Source of the DNA: Takakia lepidozioides
Taxonomy: Eukaryota > Streptophyta > Takakiopsida > Takakiales > Takakiaceae
Direction of reading: 5' to 3'
NCBI GenBank assembly: GCA_030704615.1
Contig: CM060731.1
Span: forward strand, 47,118,001-47,182,000
Length of the DNA: 64,000 bases
This document shows positions 13,168 through 23,086 of the stretch, in pieces (the stretch's first letter is position 1; each line of letters starts with the position of its first letter). Below the pieces are notes generated by a model that worked only from the letters and a program-made list of their open reading frames with translations, was not told the DNA's origin and did no database searches. Position numbers and translations under genes: made by a program.

Positions 13168-13640
13168 AGATAGTGTAGTGTAGAAGGCTAGAGCAGCAAT
13201 ACAGACTAGAGGCCAAATTTTAGTAGAGGTGGGCACCTTGTGTTGTAATTCACATGCATCATGAAGAGAAGTACCATGAAGATTTTTTCCACAGCTGTTG
13301 AGGGTGTAGATTTTGGTATTCCAGGGTTGGCAGCCGCTGCATTGAGGAATGCATATGGAAGTGCACAGGTTGATATCCTTCTCTTGATTGTATTTGCATC
13401 TGTGACCGCAGGTGGCAACATTGTCACTATCTGCCATTGTTGTCAAAATGAATACAAATAGTATTAAGCCAGTGTCGAGTCTCTTGTCATTTTTAGCTTA
13501 TGTCATTTTGTCAATGCTTCTGAGGCTTCATTCAGGGAGTAGAAGAGACCCAAAATACTAACAGCAACTTGCTTACTGTACACTTTCTGGAGGAAGCCTG
13601 TGAATCCAAAGCTGTTGGAAGGTGAGACAAATGATTCAGT
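13168..13640 (+). repeat. Diverged duplicate block, copy 1 (partner at 63078-63490)
   Basis: The block begins with a stretch around TTGTGTTGTAATTCAC, passes through TTTCCACAGCTGTTG and GCATATGGAAGTG, and ends near TGGAGGAAG and ATGATTCA. The same landmarks recur in the same order and orientation at 63078-63490. An exon-like piece at 13309-13370 is bounded by AG and GT. I do not recognise a protein. The block starts about 200 bases downstream of the TOC64-like stop codon, so it may be its 3' UTR or a remnant of another gene. Confidence 0.6.
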
Positions 13641-15193
13641 AGCAGTGAGGATGCCCAAATGTGGCAGGCATGTTATAATTATTTTAGTAGATTGAACAGG
13701 TAGAAGATGTGAGGAAAGGAAGGTTCAGAGGGGGTCAAGAGTCTTAAGACTGTATTTGCCTGCACAGAGAGTGGTCACAGAGTACGGAATTCTCACCCTC
13801 CTCAGCAACCCATGAATCTTCACAAGGGAAAAGATCTGCTGCACAACCAGCAACACAGATCTGCCAATCTGCCATAGCCAGGAACTTTCAAATCTCTGGG
13901 CCACAATTTCGAAAAAGGCAGTTTGTTTAGCAACAAAATAGCTTTGACTAGATCACTCACATGAGCGTACTCCCCTTGTGAATCAGTTTCCTAAGATCAT
14001 GCTGGACCTCGATTTCTTTTGTCGTAGCACGTTCCTCACTCTGTTTGTCTATTGCTACAGGTCATTGCTCAGTGTGATAATTATGTCTTGATCAACTTTC
14101 ATTCCTATTTTACAGTTTGAGATGTGATTGATTAGCGCTAATGCAGAACCTTAGCAAGTCTTGATCAACGCCCATATCAGCTTGCATTTCCAATATGAAC
14201 ATGACTGTATCATCGACAGATTCTCACAGGGCTTGTGATCAGCTTGTGTTCCTATTTTAGCTGTCTTAGTTATCTTCCAGTGAGATATTACATGGCTGGA
14301 TCGCCAAGAAACCCAAGAGATCAAAACATAGGGCCTAAGTCTGACTGACTTTTCGACTAAAGGTTTCAAGGCTAGTGTGAACGACACGGTAGGTTAGGGC
14401 GAAAAGGGATCCAATAGCTTAACCCCTGCCCCATAGTGGCGCTCAAAGTGCGCCCATAGTGCAAGAAAGTATGCCCAGTTTTGGAACGTGTCAGGGTAGG
14501 GTGCGCCATGATAGGCCAGAAAGCTTACCCAAAGAGGAATGAACTACAATACACCATTCATGAAACTTTACATTCAAATTACCCTAGGTAGATGAACTTT
14601 ACTGAAAATTGTTCCAACTACAAAATGCTGGGGCTCATCAAGAGCTTTCCAATGGTATCTTTATTTCTTAAAATGGTTAAAATGGTTAAAGTCCAAGGTA
14701 CCAAACGAGCAATATATCTTGTGCGCCATGATGGGCTCACTTGTTTACCCTTAAATTACTATACGTAGATGTCCTCTAATGAAAATTGCTCCAACTACAA
14801 AAAGATGGGCCACATTAAGCACTTTCCAATGGTATTTTTGCTTTCTTTTCTTTTCTTTTCTTTTCTTTTCTTTTCTGATTACCATCTCAGGTAGAAAAGA
14901 TATTACTGAGATATGAATGAGTCATGATAGGAACAAGGTGCGCCATAGGCTAACATTGACATCCTCTACTTCTATCCACTTTCAATTGCAGATAAAGTCA
15001 TAATCTCGTTTAACTTTCAACTAAGAAAAGTTGTGTTATCTTAAGAGCTTTATGTTAAGGTATTACATGATCTTCATAGGTTAAAAGCACAAAAAGTTAT
15101 TACATTTACCCATTTTCTTGCGCCATGAAGAGTGCTTCTACCCTAAAGGCTTACATCTATGTAAGGTTAGTTTTTCCTTACTTTACATAAAAT
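13641..15193. other. Non-genic stretch with a diverged 178-bp tandem duplication and a pentamer microsatellite
   Basis: No gene was recognised. Two related units, at about 14585-14670 and 14763-14848, share GAAAATTG, TCCAACTACAAAA and CTTTCCAATGGTAT, offset by about 178 bases. A (CTTTT)n tract covers 14843-14876. The phrase GCGCCATGATGGGC/AGG occurs several times between 14440 and 15130. It is probably an old repeat, possibly flanking or belonging to retroelement A. Confidence 0.55.
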
Positions 15194-15230
15194 GGGTAAT
15201 ACCGGACCAAGAAAGGGGAATATATCCCCG
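15194..15230 (+). repeat. 37-bp repeat, copy 1
   Basis: A 37-bp sequence, starting GGGTAATACCGGACC and ending GAATATATCCCCG, is identical to 35704-35740. Similarity fades about 15 bases downstream and stops at once upstream. The copies flank the transposon nest: one lies about 200 bases upstream of the gag start of element A, the other beyond its 3' end. It may be an LTR/leader remnant. Confidence 0.7.
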
Positions 15231-15431
15231 GCCCTGAAATCTTGGTGGAGATGGGGGGCATTTTGTCTGTTATTATGGATGTATGAACTAATGATGTTTA
15301 GGTGATGGTAAGGTGAAGGGAACAGGAAGATATGGTGATAGTAGGTACGATGGCGGCGGCTTATACTCCCTGCTTCCTTGTTTTCCTTTTTTGTTTGTGC
15401 CAACTTGTGTTGATTCGATCTGTTGTGTGCA

Positions 15432-17609
15432 ATGGCGTCTCCTTCCCACGTTGAGCTACTGTTTCCTGAGATTACTCCTGAACCCAACTTTGAGCTTACC
15501 TTTCAGCGTCCGTTTGAGCGAAGATATCTGTAAGTACGCCCCTGTTGATGCCAAGGAAGCATGGACGCGTGAATAGATTGTGCTGGACACTCCCTCGGAT
15601 TACTGGATTACCAAATTCAAAGAGGAGGCGGCTGAGGAGGCTGCCAAAGTCACAACCACCGCTGCTCAAAAGCGTGAACAAAAACGCAAAGTAGACGAAG
15701 CACTACAGAGGGCTTGGGCTGGGAAATTGTTGCAGGAACTACACGTGGAGGAGATTGCTCAAAGGATCCCATTTGCAGTGCTCAAAGAGCACATGAGTGC
15801 TGGTGAACGGTTCAGCTGGGCCAAAGTGGGTGTTCTTAAGTTTACTGTCTCCCGGGAGCTTGGTCGTGATTTAGAGAGCTTTGCGCATCAGGCCCAATCC
15901 TTTGCGGCTCTGCAGGGAGTTTGTCAAGGGTGGCACGGCTATTGTCTTTGCTAATCTTCGTGAGGCCACGGCCACTGAGGCTGCTGCTGATCCTACCTAG
16001 GAAGAGGTAGTTGCTGGGGTGCTTGAGCAACGATTCCATCATTGTGCCACGGATGTAGTCGTCTTCCCTGGTAAAAGTTTCAAATACGAACGCGTGGGGC
16101 TCAGTCAGGTGGAGGAAACAGCGGAATACCCTCCCCATACCCTAATTGTCAAAGAACGCATCATTCGCTCCATTGCTAAGATCTCGTTTTGGTTCAAATC
16201 TGACCGAGAAGTCTGGGATCAGTTGGGTGAGGCGGTCTACCTCTTGCCCAAGCACAAATACATCAGTTGCCACTGTGTGGCGAATTGGGAAGAATTTCTT
16301 CAAGCTCCAGCGGATAGGAGGTAAGTTGTGTTGGTCCTGCCGATGGCTGTCTACACTAGGGCCATGCTGGAAAAGGGAGCAGAAGAGATGGTAGGCTTAA
16401 GTGAGTTTGAAGCCAGAAGAGAGAGAGAGAGAGTTAGCTGCTGACAAGAATGCAAACTCTCAAGCAGAAGAATCTATTGGTCAGGGAGGGGTAGAAAAGG
16501 ATAAGGTCGCTCAGGAGCCAGCTCTTGATGTGGAAGAGCTTTGTGAGGCCATGGGTGTCATATCCAACTGTCCGCCTTCAATAAAAATGTTGATCAATCA
16601 AGGTGTACCTGTGGTGTCGGATGGCAAGTCAGTGGGTTCTGTTGAAAGAATGCACAAGCAACCCTTTCCTGACTTTAATTTGGGTGAGGATTTTGAATCT
16701 TTTCTGGAATTTTTTGACATCAACAGAGAAATCAATTCAGTCCCACAGAAACTTATTGTGAAGACCTTTTGCATGTGTCTGAAAGGGGAAGCTGGAAACA
16801 TTTTTTAATCCAACATCAAAGGCAAAACTGATCTGACTTGGGCTGAGGCCAGGCAATTGGCAGATAGGTTGTTTCGGGAAGTCAAGCCCATAGCCTACAC
16901 TGTCCCTGAGCTAACCTTTTTCCCTGGTGACAGTATCTAGAAGTATTACTTTGATCTTCGTACAGCAGTCTGTAAGGCAGTGGAAGAGCCGGCTGAACGT
17001 TCAGCCATACTGAAGCATTGTTAAATCAAGGGTTTACCCCCAGCTGAAAGGGTATTCTTGCAAAAACAACATTATCACCATGAAGACGAGATGGTAGGCT
17101 TACTGGAAGAGCGACTTAGGTTGAAGGCTGCCAAGGCTGGCATGAGCTCCTCCCCTCTTAAGGCCACACATTTTCTTGCTGCTAGTCAGGAAACTAATCT
17201 AGTGGATGTTCATGGTGAGGTGACAACAACAACAGACCAGGTATTACCCACGTTGGTTCATGAGTTGCATCAATTGCGTAGTGATATGCATGACCATCTA
17301 CAGGCTTTGAAAAGTGAAGCCACATGGAGGGCCTCGGGTTCTGATGCCCCTAGCCAAAGCCCCGAAGGTTCCAAACGAGGGGTTTATAGGGGAAAAACCC
17401 AAAAATGCCTGAGGTATGTTGACAAGGCCTCACTACCTGCATGCATGATCTGTAAATCCACTGAACACTACACTCGACGCTGCCCATACATGCCTGATTT
17501 GCCAATTCTTATTGAGCAGCTTAAGAAAGAGAAGAAGGGAGCTTTAAACAAAAACGGTCGTCTAGGAGGGTGCCAGACGATCACCATAGTAGCCCTAAAT
17601 CTGTGGTAA
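15432..17609 (+). pseudogene. Gag polyprotein of gypsy element A (broken)
   Basis: The reading starts at ATG 15432 (MASPSHVELLFPEITP) and is cut by a frameshift near 15528, then by stops near 15575, 15952 and 16806 and others. Conserved capsid-like segments are seen at 16401-16806 and 17058-17609, with a CCHC zinc knuckle (CMICKSTEHYTRRC, C-x2-C-x4-H-x4-C) near 17440-17490. This knuckle binds RNA in retroelement nucleocapsids. The basic stretch after it is typical of the gag end. Confidence 0.72.
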
Positions 17610-17661
17610 GTCCGGTTCTCTCACAAGATTTTAAGTTATTGCATTGTGAGCTCTCCGTACC

Positions 17662-18267
17662 ATGTGCAAGCTTTGTGTTCATCCTCTCATGACACAATGT
17701 CATGTGGATCACTTGTCCTTTTCTTGTATTATAGATACTAGATGCACAATGTCTGCAGTACCACTGAGTGTGGTGCGTGTCTTAGGCCTCAAGCTACAAT
17801 CTGCCACTGGCCTTACAGTGACCATTGCTGACGGTACAACCTATGAACCATTAGGGCTAGTGACAATTCCCATCAGAGTTAGTGGAAAAACTGTTGTTCT
17901 CACATGCTTTGTCACTTTGGGAGAACAGTTCCTATTGGGGTTAGATTGGATGAAGGGGGCGGAGGCCAGCATCAATGTACATGATAGTGTCATGTGGCTC
18001 CATAACGGTGAAGGAAACCCCTATAAGGTAAGCCTCGCCCCCGTCTCTCTTGCTGCTGGTACCTCTATGGCAAATTTTGTTAAGCTCAAGTTGCAAGCTG
18101 AAGCTATGAGGGAACAGGTAGGATCAACTTACAATTGGGTCTCGATTCAGTTAGTACAAGGCACCCATGGACTGCTTACACCAGTGGCACTTCCCTTCTC
18201 CAGGCAAGAAAGGCACTGCTCCCTAACCTATTCCCCAAAATACGCTTTTGTTGAGGGCCCCCACTGA
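17662..18267 (+). pseudogene. Aspartic protease of gypsy element A, catalytic Gly mutated
   Basis: Retropepsin-like segment: the strand preceding the active site reads SCIIDTRCTMSAVP where DTG or DSG is expected, so the third active-site residue is Arg. The flap-side motif FLLGLDWM (I/LLG-x-DW) is present. It lies just after the gag knuckle, as in Ty3/gypsy pol. The DTR change should inactivate processing. Confidence 0.7.
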
Positions 18268-18299
18268 TTTTGTGATCCTTGCTTTTTCCCAATGCATTG

Positions 18300-18925
18300 T
18301 CCCCACGGGTCTAGCATTTCTCTGTTTCCAAGGTCATTTCTTAGAAATTGAGGGCTGGTGCAAGTTAACATTGCAAAAACATTGCCTTATTGCTACTGGG
18401 GTCCTTGATCGTGGCTTCAAAGGTGAAACCCGGCTCCTGAGACATTTGATCAACTCAACGGTGCTATTATATTCTCTTCTCTTGATCTCGCAGCAGGGTT
18501 TTGGCAAGTACCTCTCACTCCAGCTGCTAAAGAAAAGATTGCTTTTACGTGTAGGATGGGCATGTATCAGTTTGAAACCATGCCTTTTGGGCTTTGCAAT
18601 GCCACAACTACGTTTCAACGATTAATGGATGTTGTCTTAGGAAACTTACGCTGGGAGTGTGCTATTGTCTATATAGATGATATCAATGTTTACTCTACTA
18701 CCTTTGAGGCTCATCTGGTGGACTTGCAAAGGGTGGTGTGTAGACTCCATGCTGCTGGACTTAAGGTCAAAGCAAAGAAATGCGACTTTTGCATGGTGCA
18801 GCTGCATTTTCTCGGCCATCTCCTTTCTGCTGCGGGCATCAGCCCAGATCCCAGCAAAATTCGGGTTGTGTGGGAGTACCCTACCCCCAAGGACAAACAT
18901 TGTGTCAAAGCTTTTCTTGGATTAG
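18300..18925 (+). pseudogene. Reverse transcriptase, N-terminal and palm part (element A)
   Basis: RT motifs appear in order: LDLAAGFWQVPL near 18490, FETMPFGLCNA near 18570, the catalytic box VYIDDINVYS near 18670, and FLGHLLSAAGI near 18810. The fingers region between protease and LDLAAGFW is short and scrambled. The coding sequence breaks off after FLGL at about 18925, where foreign sequence begins. Confidence 0.78.
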
Positions 18926-19245
18926 GCTGAAATCTGCTTGAAGGTTGGTTGACCATGTGAAACCCTCTTTAGCATAGGCATTTCTTGTGCTCACCCATCC
19001 AGGACAAGGCACAAAAGATGAACGGTGGTCTTCAGCAGGACAGTACCTCTGAGGGCGGCCAATGTGACCCTCTCCAAAATTGTTGTAAGAGCTGTAGAGA
19101 ATAAGACAAAAACCTGCCATGCCCATCTTGAGGATCACTTGAGGAAAGAGCACATGACTTTGACGAAAAGTTAGCCCTAACAGATACTGAAAAGCCATGC
19201 TGATAGATTCTCTCAATTCCAAAGATGCCTTACAAGATTCTCATA
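18926..19245 (-). other. About 0.32-kb insertion splitting the reverse transcriptase, with an antisense open frame
   Basis: The RT reading FLGL stops at about 18925 and resumes as SYYRRFIFQFAK at about 19250, so some 320 bases are extra. The inserted stretch carries an open frame on the opposite strand (18905-19222) that I do not recognise. No target-site duplication was obvious. It could be a captured exon or a small insertion remnant. Confidence 0.55.
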
Positions 19246-19904
19246 TAATACTCTTACTACCGCCGCTTCATCTTTCAATTTGCAAAGATTGTTGCACCTC
19301 TTACTAGACTCTTGTCCAAGGATGTTTGCTTTGTGTGGGGCCTGGCTGAGCGCTCTGCCTTTGACAAACTCAAAATTGCCTTGACATCTGCCCCTGTTCT
19401 CGCTTACCCCGATTTTACCTTGCCCTTTTTGTTGCAGATTGATGCCAGTGACTTGGCTATCTCTGCAGTGCTTAGCCATTTCAGGATGGAAAAGAGCATG
19501 TCGTGGCCTATGCCTCTAGGCGCTTAGACAAACATGAACGCAACTATTCCATCACGGATAAGGAAGGTCTGACAGTGATTTTTGGTGTCAAATATTTTCG
19601 CCAGTATCTTCATGGTTGCCCATTTGTAGTAGAAACTGATCATCTTCCCTTAAAAGCCTTGCTCACCCCTAGAGAACTGATAGGGAGGTTAGCCAGGTGG
19701 GCTCTAATTTTTCAGGCATTTGACTTCAAGATTACCTATAAACGAGGCAAAGATAATGTTAATGCGGATGCCCTCACTCGTGCAGAGACTAAAGCTGCTG
19801 ACCCTTATACCACCTTAGATGATTTGGCTCGCCTACCCTCTCCCTCATCTCCTCGTGTTGTTGCAGACTTACATTTTGATCCTAATATTGTTTTATGTCA
19901 TTAA
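19246..19904 (+). pseudogene. RT connection and RNase H of gypsy element A
   Basis: The segment resumes with SYYRRFIFQFAKIVAPLT and continues through the RNase H fold: DASDLAISAVL, YASRRLDKHERNY, VETDHLPLKAL, and the terminal GKDNVNADALTR. One frameshift near 19490 separates the two halves. RNase H removes the RNA strand after first-strand synthesis. The order matches Ty3/gypsy pol. Confidence 0.78.
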
Positions 19905-20218
19905 CTTGATCATCCCTCTGTACCTGCTGACTTGCTTGACAGCTAGGATATTCTACAGTTTGATGTTCATTAGATTTCCTACTGGTACTGGCATGCATTT
20001 GAGTGTGGCAGACGCACTGGGTTTCGTTATGTCTCTTACATAAGCCTGCTCCATTCTTATCCTGCATCTTACATGATTTTGTTCCTGACCAAGGGACTGA
20101 GCTGTTTTTAAGGCCTGCCTGCTCACACCTTCATAGGCAGCCACTGAAAGTATGACATGATACATGAAAAGAAGAACACGGGGGCGGACACTTTCTCTTT
20201 CACCACAAAGGTTGTAGT

Positions 20219-21446
20219 ATGGATGACCCACTTTACGAAGCTCTTCTTCATAGGTGCAAAGCCGGCACCCACGTAAGTGGCATATCCAAGCTACTTATGA
20301 GGCAAGTTAACTATCACTTATCTACCCACCGGGAAAGTGAAGGGCGTTTGTTCAAAGTCAATGCTTTGGAAGGCCAATCTACTGTGGAAGTCCCTCCTAG
20401 GTCCGTTGTTCCTGCCTTGCTTGAGCTTTACCATGCTTCTACTTATGCTGGTCATTTGGGGGTTACCAAGACAGTCAAACGTTTACAAGAACAGTATCAT
20501 TAAAAAAGGTTGGTGAAGGATGTTTCAACCTTCATTGCTAGACGTGTTCCCTGTCATGCTAAGACCATACTGCCTAGAACCGAGGCTCCATTACCTTTAC
20601 AGCCTATCCCTGTCACGGAACCTGGGTAGGCTTAGATTTAGATGGACCACTCAAACCCACATCCAAGGGCCATGCATACCTTCGGATTTCCTGACAAAAT
20701 GGGTTGAGCTCCGACCATTGGTTGCTAAGGACAGTGATGAAGTGGTTCAATTCTTCTTTGACAAGGTGATCCTCCGCCACGGATGTCCCATTGAGATCCT
20801 CATGGATCAAGGTACAGAGTTTTGTAACCAGCTCATGGATATTGTCTTGTTTAACTTGAATACTAATCATGCGGTGACTGCCCCTTATAACCCCCAATGC
20901 AATGGCTTGACGGGGCGTTTTAACAAGTCCATGTGTCAGATGTTAGAGAAGAATGAGACTTTGATTGACGAGTGGGACATGACTGTTCCAATTCTGTTGT
21001 TTGCTTATCACACTTCTATTCATGCTAGTACTAAGCTTTCCCCTTTTGAGTTATTGTATGGCAGGAAATGTCGTACCCATTTGCATATTTCGTGGTTGCA
21101 GGTGTCGACCACTGAACCTGAAAACTGGTAGTAATTTTTGCTTACTATGGATGCTAAGCGCAGGCAGCTTCGTGAGACTGCCAAATCCAATATACAGTAT
21201 GCACATGCATCCTAGGCTAGGTATTATAACCATAAGGTCGTGTATTATGAGTCCTTTAAAATAGGGCAATCTGTTTGTGTCCGGTTACAACCAGGGAAGC
21301 AAGTCTCTAAGGCTAAGCGGCGTATCGATGGCCCTTACCTTATCATGGAAATTCTTCCAGGGAGGCAGTATGTGCTTTGGCAGGTGATTTATACTCCTAT
21401 TGGGGCTGCTCTTTCCCGCCTGCAATCTGTTTCAACTGAGCCATAG
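20219..21446 (+). pseudogene. Integrase of gypsy element A, catalytic Glu lost
   Basis: The HHCC zinc-binding part is represented by LLELYHASTYAGHLGVTKT at 20219-20503. The core contains ILMDQGTEFCN (second Asp), but the usual ERFN box reads NGLTGRFNKSM, so the catalytic Glu is Gly. The C-terminal SH3-like part (about 21240-21446) ends at a stop after SVSTEP; no chromodomain follows. Frameshifts and stops occur near 20502 and 21131. Confidence 0.78.
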
Positions 21447-21995
21447 TTAGCATTTCCTTGTCGTTTCGTCCTAGCAAGGGCATCAGCTTGTACCTACAAG
21501 CTTGGGGTTTTTCCAGTCAGATCTTTTATCCTTCGCCCAACTTGCAGTGACAAGGTTTTGTTCTACTGGTTTTTTCATCCCAAGCTTGATCGGATGCCTA
21601 GTTTCTTTAATTTTGTTATAGATCCCTTGTTCCCTTTTCTTAGTAGCTCGCTGGGGCTCGCTTTGTTAGAGGGGCCAGCAAGCCTCACATATGTAAGGGC
21701 TTGATTCCCACCTACTTACTTTTGGGCATGGATGAATGATATCACGGACGAAGCAGGATGATGATGCACTTCCAGGCTAACGAATGACACCGGATGAGGC
21801 TCTCAATTAATCTTAGCTGGAAATAGGTGGAGTAGCCGTTACGCATTAGACGCTGGTACTGGTGGCTATATTAAGTTGATGTTGTCTTTAGTTAACAGTT
21901 AGATTAGGATCAGATTAGAGGATCTGGCAGGCTTGTGTGGTCTAGCTGGTGTGACATCTGGCTAACCAATAGAAGGCAGCCGTTTTGCCTGGATA
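21447..21995 (+). mobile_element. Element A 3' untranslated region and start of its 3' LTR (approximate)
   Basis: After the integrase stop comes non-coding sequence with a purine-rich stretch AGAGGGG near 21669, a candidate polypurine tract; the LTR would begin just after it. The CACTA element interrupts it at 21995/21996. The continuation at 35522 carries TATATAA near 35541, a possible LTR promoter. The LTR limits are inferred, not aligned to a second copy. Confidence 0.4.
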
Positions 21996-22009
21996 CACTA
22001 GAAGAAAAA

Positions 22010-22900
22010 CGCGGAATAACCACTCTGTTAACCACTCATTTTGAGTGGTAAAAGACACTAAACCACTCTGGCCCCAGAGTAATGAAGAACCAATGCATTA
22101 GGACAAGTGAATGGTAAAAGACATTACGTGGCACCGGTGGTTAAGGACAGTGGTTCGAACCACTCACGTCCGGGTCCTCCTGTTAGTTGACGTGTCACAG
22201 TGGTAAATTAACCACTGTGACATGTCAATGACGTGTCACTGAGGTAAATCAACCACTTATGACGTGTCACAGTGGTAAACTGACGTGTCATAGTGGTAAA
22301 GTAACCACTTCCGTTTTGTAGTGGAGATGTGTAAGCCAATGGTCCGTGGATGATATTGGAGATTAAATCGACACGTGGCGACACTCTCAGCATGGACACG
22401 TGTCGTGTGTCAGTGCTACGAAATGGATGGAGTGAAAAATTCAATGACTTCCGAAACCACTTGTTGAGTGACCACAAAATGACTCATAGAGTCATTCTAT
22501 GAAAACTGAGAATATACAATATCACTCACAGAGTGGTTATGTGAGTGGATGACGTCTCTCAGCAGGTCATTGGAATGATTACCCACAGAGTGGTGTGTAA
22601 GCTATTTGAGTCATTCATGGTGTCTCTCTGAGTGGGAACTATGGATTGGAGTCATTACTAGCAGAGTGGTGTGTAAGTGATTAGGAATACCACTGGAGGA
22701 ATTCATACCACTAGTACAGTAATATATATGTGACTACTTATACCACTATACAAGTGGTAATGTAGGCAATTGTGTGCATTTGGCTACTCCCACAGTTTTA
22801 AATTATACCACTATTACAGTGATGTATAAGTGATTATGAACATGACTAGAGGAACACATACCACTAGTGTAGTGTTTAAAGAAGTACCATTGGGGATTCA
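22010..22900. repeat. Left subterminal repeats of the CACTA element
   Basis: Many copies of ACCACT/AGTGGT in both orientations, with recurrent phrases such as GACGTGTCA followed by CAGTGGTAAA. In En/Spm elements such arrays are binding sites for the TNPA protein and act with the terminal repeats in cutting. A matching array lies at 34950-35500. Confidence 0.8.
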
Positions 22901-23086
22901 AGTTCCACAAAATAGAATAGACTCCTAGAGAGTTAAGTGCTAGAACATTGTCAACAAAATCCAGCCATGATAAAAAACACTAAGCCTAACTTGTACATGA
23001 CGTCTCCGCATGCATGCTAGGAACACTAAACTGCTTTCATGCCTTCTTCTCACTGCCAGCAATGTCTATGCCCGGGCGAACGAAAT

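Larger units (their letters stand above)
15194..21995 (+). mobile_element. Decayed Ty3/gypsy retrotransposon A (main part)
   Basis: The order gag, aspartic protease, reverse transcriptase, RNase H, integrase on one strand is that of Ty3/gypsy. Every region carries frameshifts or stops, and two active sites are mutated, so it is not autonomous. No chromodomain was seen at the integrase end. The 3' portion is interrupted at 21995 by a CACTA transposon and resumes at 35522. I could not align a complete pair of LTRs, so both outer limits are approximate. Confidence 0.8.

Noticed and set aside
18334-18956. Antisense frames within the RT of element A
   Set aside because: They mirror conserved RT coding on the plus strand; only the inserted segment after 18926 needs a separate explanation.
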